In this document: positions 62,284-64,000 of the stretch, in pieces
Layout: each line of letters begins with the position of its first letter
How positions within the stretch are numbered: position 1 is the stretch's first letter
Source: Caballeronia glathei
Lineage (GTDB): Bacteria > Pseudomonadota > Gammaproteobacteria > Burkholderiales > Burkholderiaceae
Reading direction: 5' to 3'
Length of the DNA stretch: 64,000 bases
NCBI RefSeq assembly: GCF_000698595.1
Contig: NZ_JFHC01000029.1
Location: 30,399 to 94,398, forward strand
Notes under the pieces: model-generated
What the model was told of the DNA's origin: nothing
Database searches by the model: none
The model's input: the letters and a program-made list of their open reading frames with translations, nothing else
Position numbers and translations under genes: made by a program

Positions 62284-63264
62284 ATGGAAACATTCTGGGT
62301 GAAGTCGCTGACGCGAATACTGCTGGCAACGGTCGTCAGTGGTTCTCTCGCCGTGGGTCAGGCGTCCGGGGAAAGTCAGGTGCGCTATCAGTCAGTGAAA
62401 GTGGATGGACTGTCCATCTTCTATCGCGAAGCTGGCCCGAAGAATGCGCCAACCATTCTGCTGCTGCACGGATTTCCCTCGTCATCCCGCATGTTCGAGC
62501 CGTTGTTGAGGCGAATCGGCGATCGATACCACATGATTGCGCCCGACTATCCCGGGTTCGGGCATAGCGATGCACCACCACCTGCGAGCTTTTCGTACAC
62601 GTTCGACCATATTGCCGCTGTGACGAACCGATTCGTGGAGACGCTCGGACTCAACTCCTATGTGATCTATATGCAGGACTATGGCGGACCCGTGGGATTT
62701 CGGCTTGCAATAGCTCACCCGGAGCGGGTCGACGCGCTGATCATTCAAAATGCGGTCGCGCATGAGGAGGGGCTTGGACCGTTGTGGAACACGCGTCGGG
62801 CTTTCTGGGCAGACCGTCGTGCAAACGAAGCGGCGGTAGAGCAGAACCTGATGTCGTTGCAGGCGGCGAAGCAGCGGCACGTTGGAACCAGCCCGAACGC
62901 CGAGTTGTTCGACCCGGATCTCTGGACAGACGAGTACGCGTTCCTGAGCCGTCCAGGACAGACCGAAATTCAAAGCGACCTTTTTTATGATTATCGAACC
63001 AACGTCGCGTCTTACCCGAAATGGCAAGCCTGGTTACGGGCGAAACAGCCGGAAACGCTGGTGGTATGGGGACGCTATGATCCCTCGTTCCTGCCGGTAG
63101 AAGCGCAAGCCTATCGGCGTGATGTTCCGAAGGCGGAAATTCACGTCCTGGACGCGGGCCATTTCGCGCTGGACGAGAAGCCGGATGAGATTGCCGGACT
63201 GATCCGCGGGTTTCTTGAACGACAGAAGTCGAAGGCACATTCGGCCGGCCACGCCGACGATTAA
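62284..63264 (+). CDS. Exported alpha/beta hydrolase with Asp nucleophile (haloalkane dehalogenase/epoxide hydrolase-like)
   Basis: 326 residues with an N-terminal signal peptide (about 1-27). The oxyanion loop is LLHGFPSSSRMF. The nucleophile elbow is YMQDYGGPVG, placing Asp132 where lipases have Ser. The catalytic base is His293 (DAGHFALDE) and Asp266 lies in WGRYDPSF. An Asp nucleophile is shared with haloalkane dehalogenases (usually QDWGG) and epoxide hydrolases. The Trp that helps bind halide is Tyr133 here, so dehalogenase activity is uncertain. The preceding LysR gene is co-oriented. Confidence 0.85.
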   Translation: METFWVKSLTRILLATVVSGSLAVGQASGESQVRYQSVKVDGLSIFYREAGPKNAPTILLLHGFPSSSRMFEPLLRRIGDRYHMIAPDYPGFGHSDAPPPASFSYTFDHIAAVTNRFVETLGLNSYVIYMQDYGGPVGFRLAIAHPERVDALIIQNAVAHEEGLGPLWNTRRAFWADRRANEAAVEQNLMSLQAAKQRHVGTSPNAELFDPDLWTDEYAFLSRPGQTEIQSDLFYDYRTNVASYPKWQAWLRAKQPETLVVWGRYDPSFLPVEAQAYRRDVPKAEIHVLDAGHFALDEKPDEIAGLIRGFLERQKSKAHSAGHADD

Positions 63265-63907
63265 GTCGGACGGATCCAACAGCTATTCGATGAGTGCTCG
63301 GCGGCAGGCGCAGAGTTCGGCCTTACAGGAGCAGGGCGGTCGCATATGACCTGCTGACGCTTGTCGCTGGCTCCGTGCGCGTTGGCGTGAATGCGCCCAG
63401 ACGATCACGCGTGCTCGCTCGCGAGTCATGCGTCCTGACTCAAGCACGCTTGATTACACGCTGCCGTGCCTTATCCCGCGAACGCGTTGCCGGCGTCAGT
63501 TGCTATCGGAATGTCGGTTTTATCCTGCCAATTGCGCCCAGCACTTCCCGATTGCGCGCGCAAACTCCCTCAGGTGAATTCATTCAAAAACGCCGATGCC
63601 GAAACGTGCACTGCGGGATGTCGTTGGATTCAATGTTTAAATAATCGGGATGCTGGCCCCTTGCGGTGCATTTGCCGCTCAACCCTCAGTCCGGGCCAGT
63701 ACGTGCAAGCGAGCCTGCACTTTGTTTTTGCGCCCGTTGCGGTCTAGGACAATAATGTATTGGCCGTATCATTCAGGCCATGCGTCAGACCATTTGACGG
63801 ACCAAGAGCATACGCGCCGGTTGCGCCCAGTTGGCTATGCGCGCGTCGCAATGGTCTGACACAAGCCGAAGAAGGTATCGACACGTTTCGGTTCACAAGG
63901 AGGCGAG
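63265..63907. other. Intergenic region before the response regulator
   Basis: About 640 bases without an intact gene. It contains the inverted repeat at 63784-63860 and a short reading VGYARVAMV followed by a stop near 63830, faintly like a serine resolvase start. The response regulator promoter is expected here. Confidence 0.4.
63784..63860. repeat. Long-range inverted repeat upstream of the response regulator
   Basis: GTCAGACCATT at 63784-63794 and its exact complement AATGGTCTGAC at 63850-63860, 55 bases apart. It could be a paired operator site or a remnant of a mobile element end. Confidence 0.45.
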
Positions 63908-64000
63908 ATGGTTTCAGAACCGCATCCGGTTTCGAACAGAAGAGTCGGTGAAAGCAAAACGCCCGTTGTGTATGTCATTGACGATGATGAATCGATCCGG
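63908..64000 (+). CDS. Response regulator, N-terminal fragment (cut by window edge)
   Basis: The first 31 codons from an ATG with AGGAGG 5 bases upstream. TPVVYVIDDDESIR is the first strand and acidic pocket of a receiver domain. The style (VYVIDDDESIR) is that of FixJ/NarL-like regulators, which partner with the hybrid histidine kinase type encoded at 54587. The output domain lies outside the window. Confidence 0.85.
   Translation, partial: MVSEPHPVSNRRVGESKTPVVYVIDDDESIR

Noticed and set aside
63294..63951. Several 60-116 codon plus-strand frames after the alpha/beta hydrolase
   Set aside because: No ribosome-binding sites, motifs or similarity I recognise; they overlap one another in different frames.
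1..64000. CRISPR arrays, tRNA or rRNA genes, riboswitches and insertion sequences
   Set aside because: No regularly spaced direct repeats of CRISPR size, no tRNA-like cloverleaf, no rRNA sequence and no transposase coding region were seen. The 27-base periodic repeats at 11663-11759 are operator palindromes, not CRISPR.

Overview
The window is GC-rich, densely coding DNA that looks like a member of the Burkholderiaceae, most likely Paraburkholderia or Caballeronia. This is inferred from the DUF4148 secreted protein, the GMC/cytochrome c/subunit 3 dehydrogenase set, the very high number of LysR-type regulators and the many small catabolic cassettes. There are no rRNA, tRNA, ribosomal or replication genes and no clear insertion sequences or CRISPR arrays. 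The content is that of an accessory metabolic region, such as a secondary chromosome or megaplasmid.

Layout. 1-6.9 kb: a catabolic block (thiolase end, DUF35-type Zn-ribbon/OB protein, SMP-30 lactonase, SDR, DUF2889 protein, MFS transporter, COG3618 amidohydrolase) with two paralogous GntR/FCD regulators. 7.0-9.7 kb: a tightly overlapping arsR-arsI-acr3-arsH operon for inorganic and methylated arsenic, with an operator palindrome upstream. 9.8-11.7 kb: a hipBA-type toxin-antitoxin pair controlled by four evenly spaced operators. 11.9-17.4 kb: a chemoreceptor with a sigma-28-type promoter, then a three-gene membrane-associated FAD/cytochrome c dehydrogenase. 17.7-22.4 kb: a DUF4148 protein, an NRAMP metal transporter next to a Tat-exported bicupin oxalate decarboxylase, and an MFS exporter divergent from a LysR gene. 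23.6-27.9 kb: a CobW GTPase coupled to a YtcJ-like amidohydrolase, then an SSF symporter with its DUF3311 partner. 28-34 kb: a FlxA-like pseudogene, a diguanylate cyclase, a DUF485/ActP-type symporter, cytochrome b561 and a nitronate monooxygenase. 34-38.6 kb: LysR, AEC transporter, enolase-superfamily enzyme and FadR-type regulator.

39-45 kb holds the most striking unit. A DsbA-like protein, nitronate monooxygenase, MOSC protein and MmgE/PrpD enzyme precede two tiny adjacent tautomerase-superfamily genes. Their residues match the alpha and beta subunits of heterohexameric trans-3-chloroacrylic acid dehalogenase (CaaD): alpha Arg8, Arg11 and Glu52, beta Pro1. A LysR gene follows. 45-54 kb: a YbfB-type MFS protein, LysR genes, a third tautomerase, an SDR without the usual catalytic Tyr, a luciferase-like monooxygenase, a DJ-1/PfpI protein and a crotonase. 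54.6-60.5 kb: a 1985-residue hybrid protein (Ser/Thr-kinase-like, AAA ATPase, GAF, PAS and histidine kinase). 60.8-64 kb: an Ohr peroxidase, a LysR paralogue of the 44 kb regulator, an exported alpha/beta hydrolase with an Asp nucleophile, and the first residues of a response regulator cut by the window edge.

Most genes form short regulator plus enzyme plus transporter modules, typical of a soil or plant-associated generalist. Function names come from motif recognition and memory of protein families. No database search was run.
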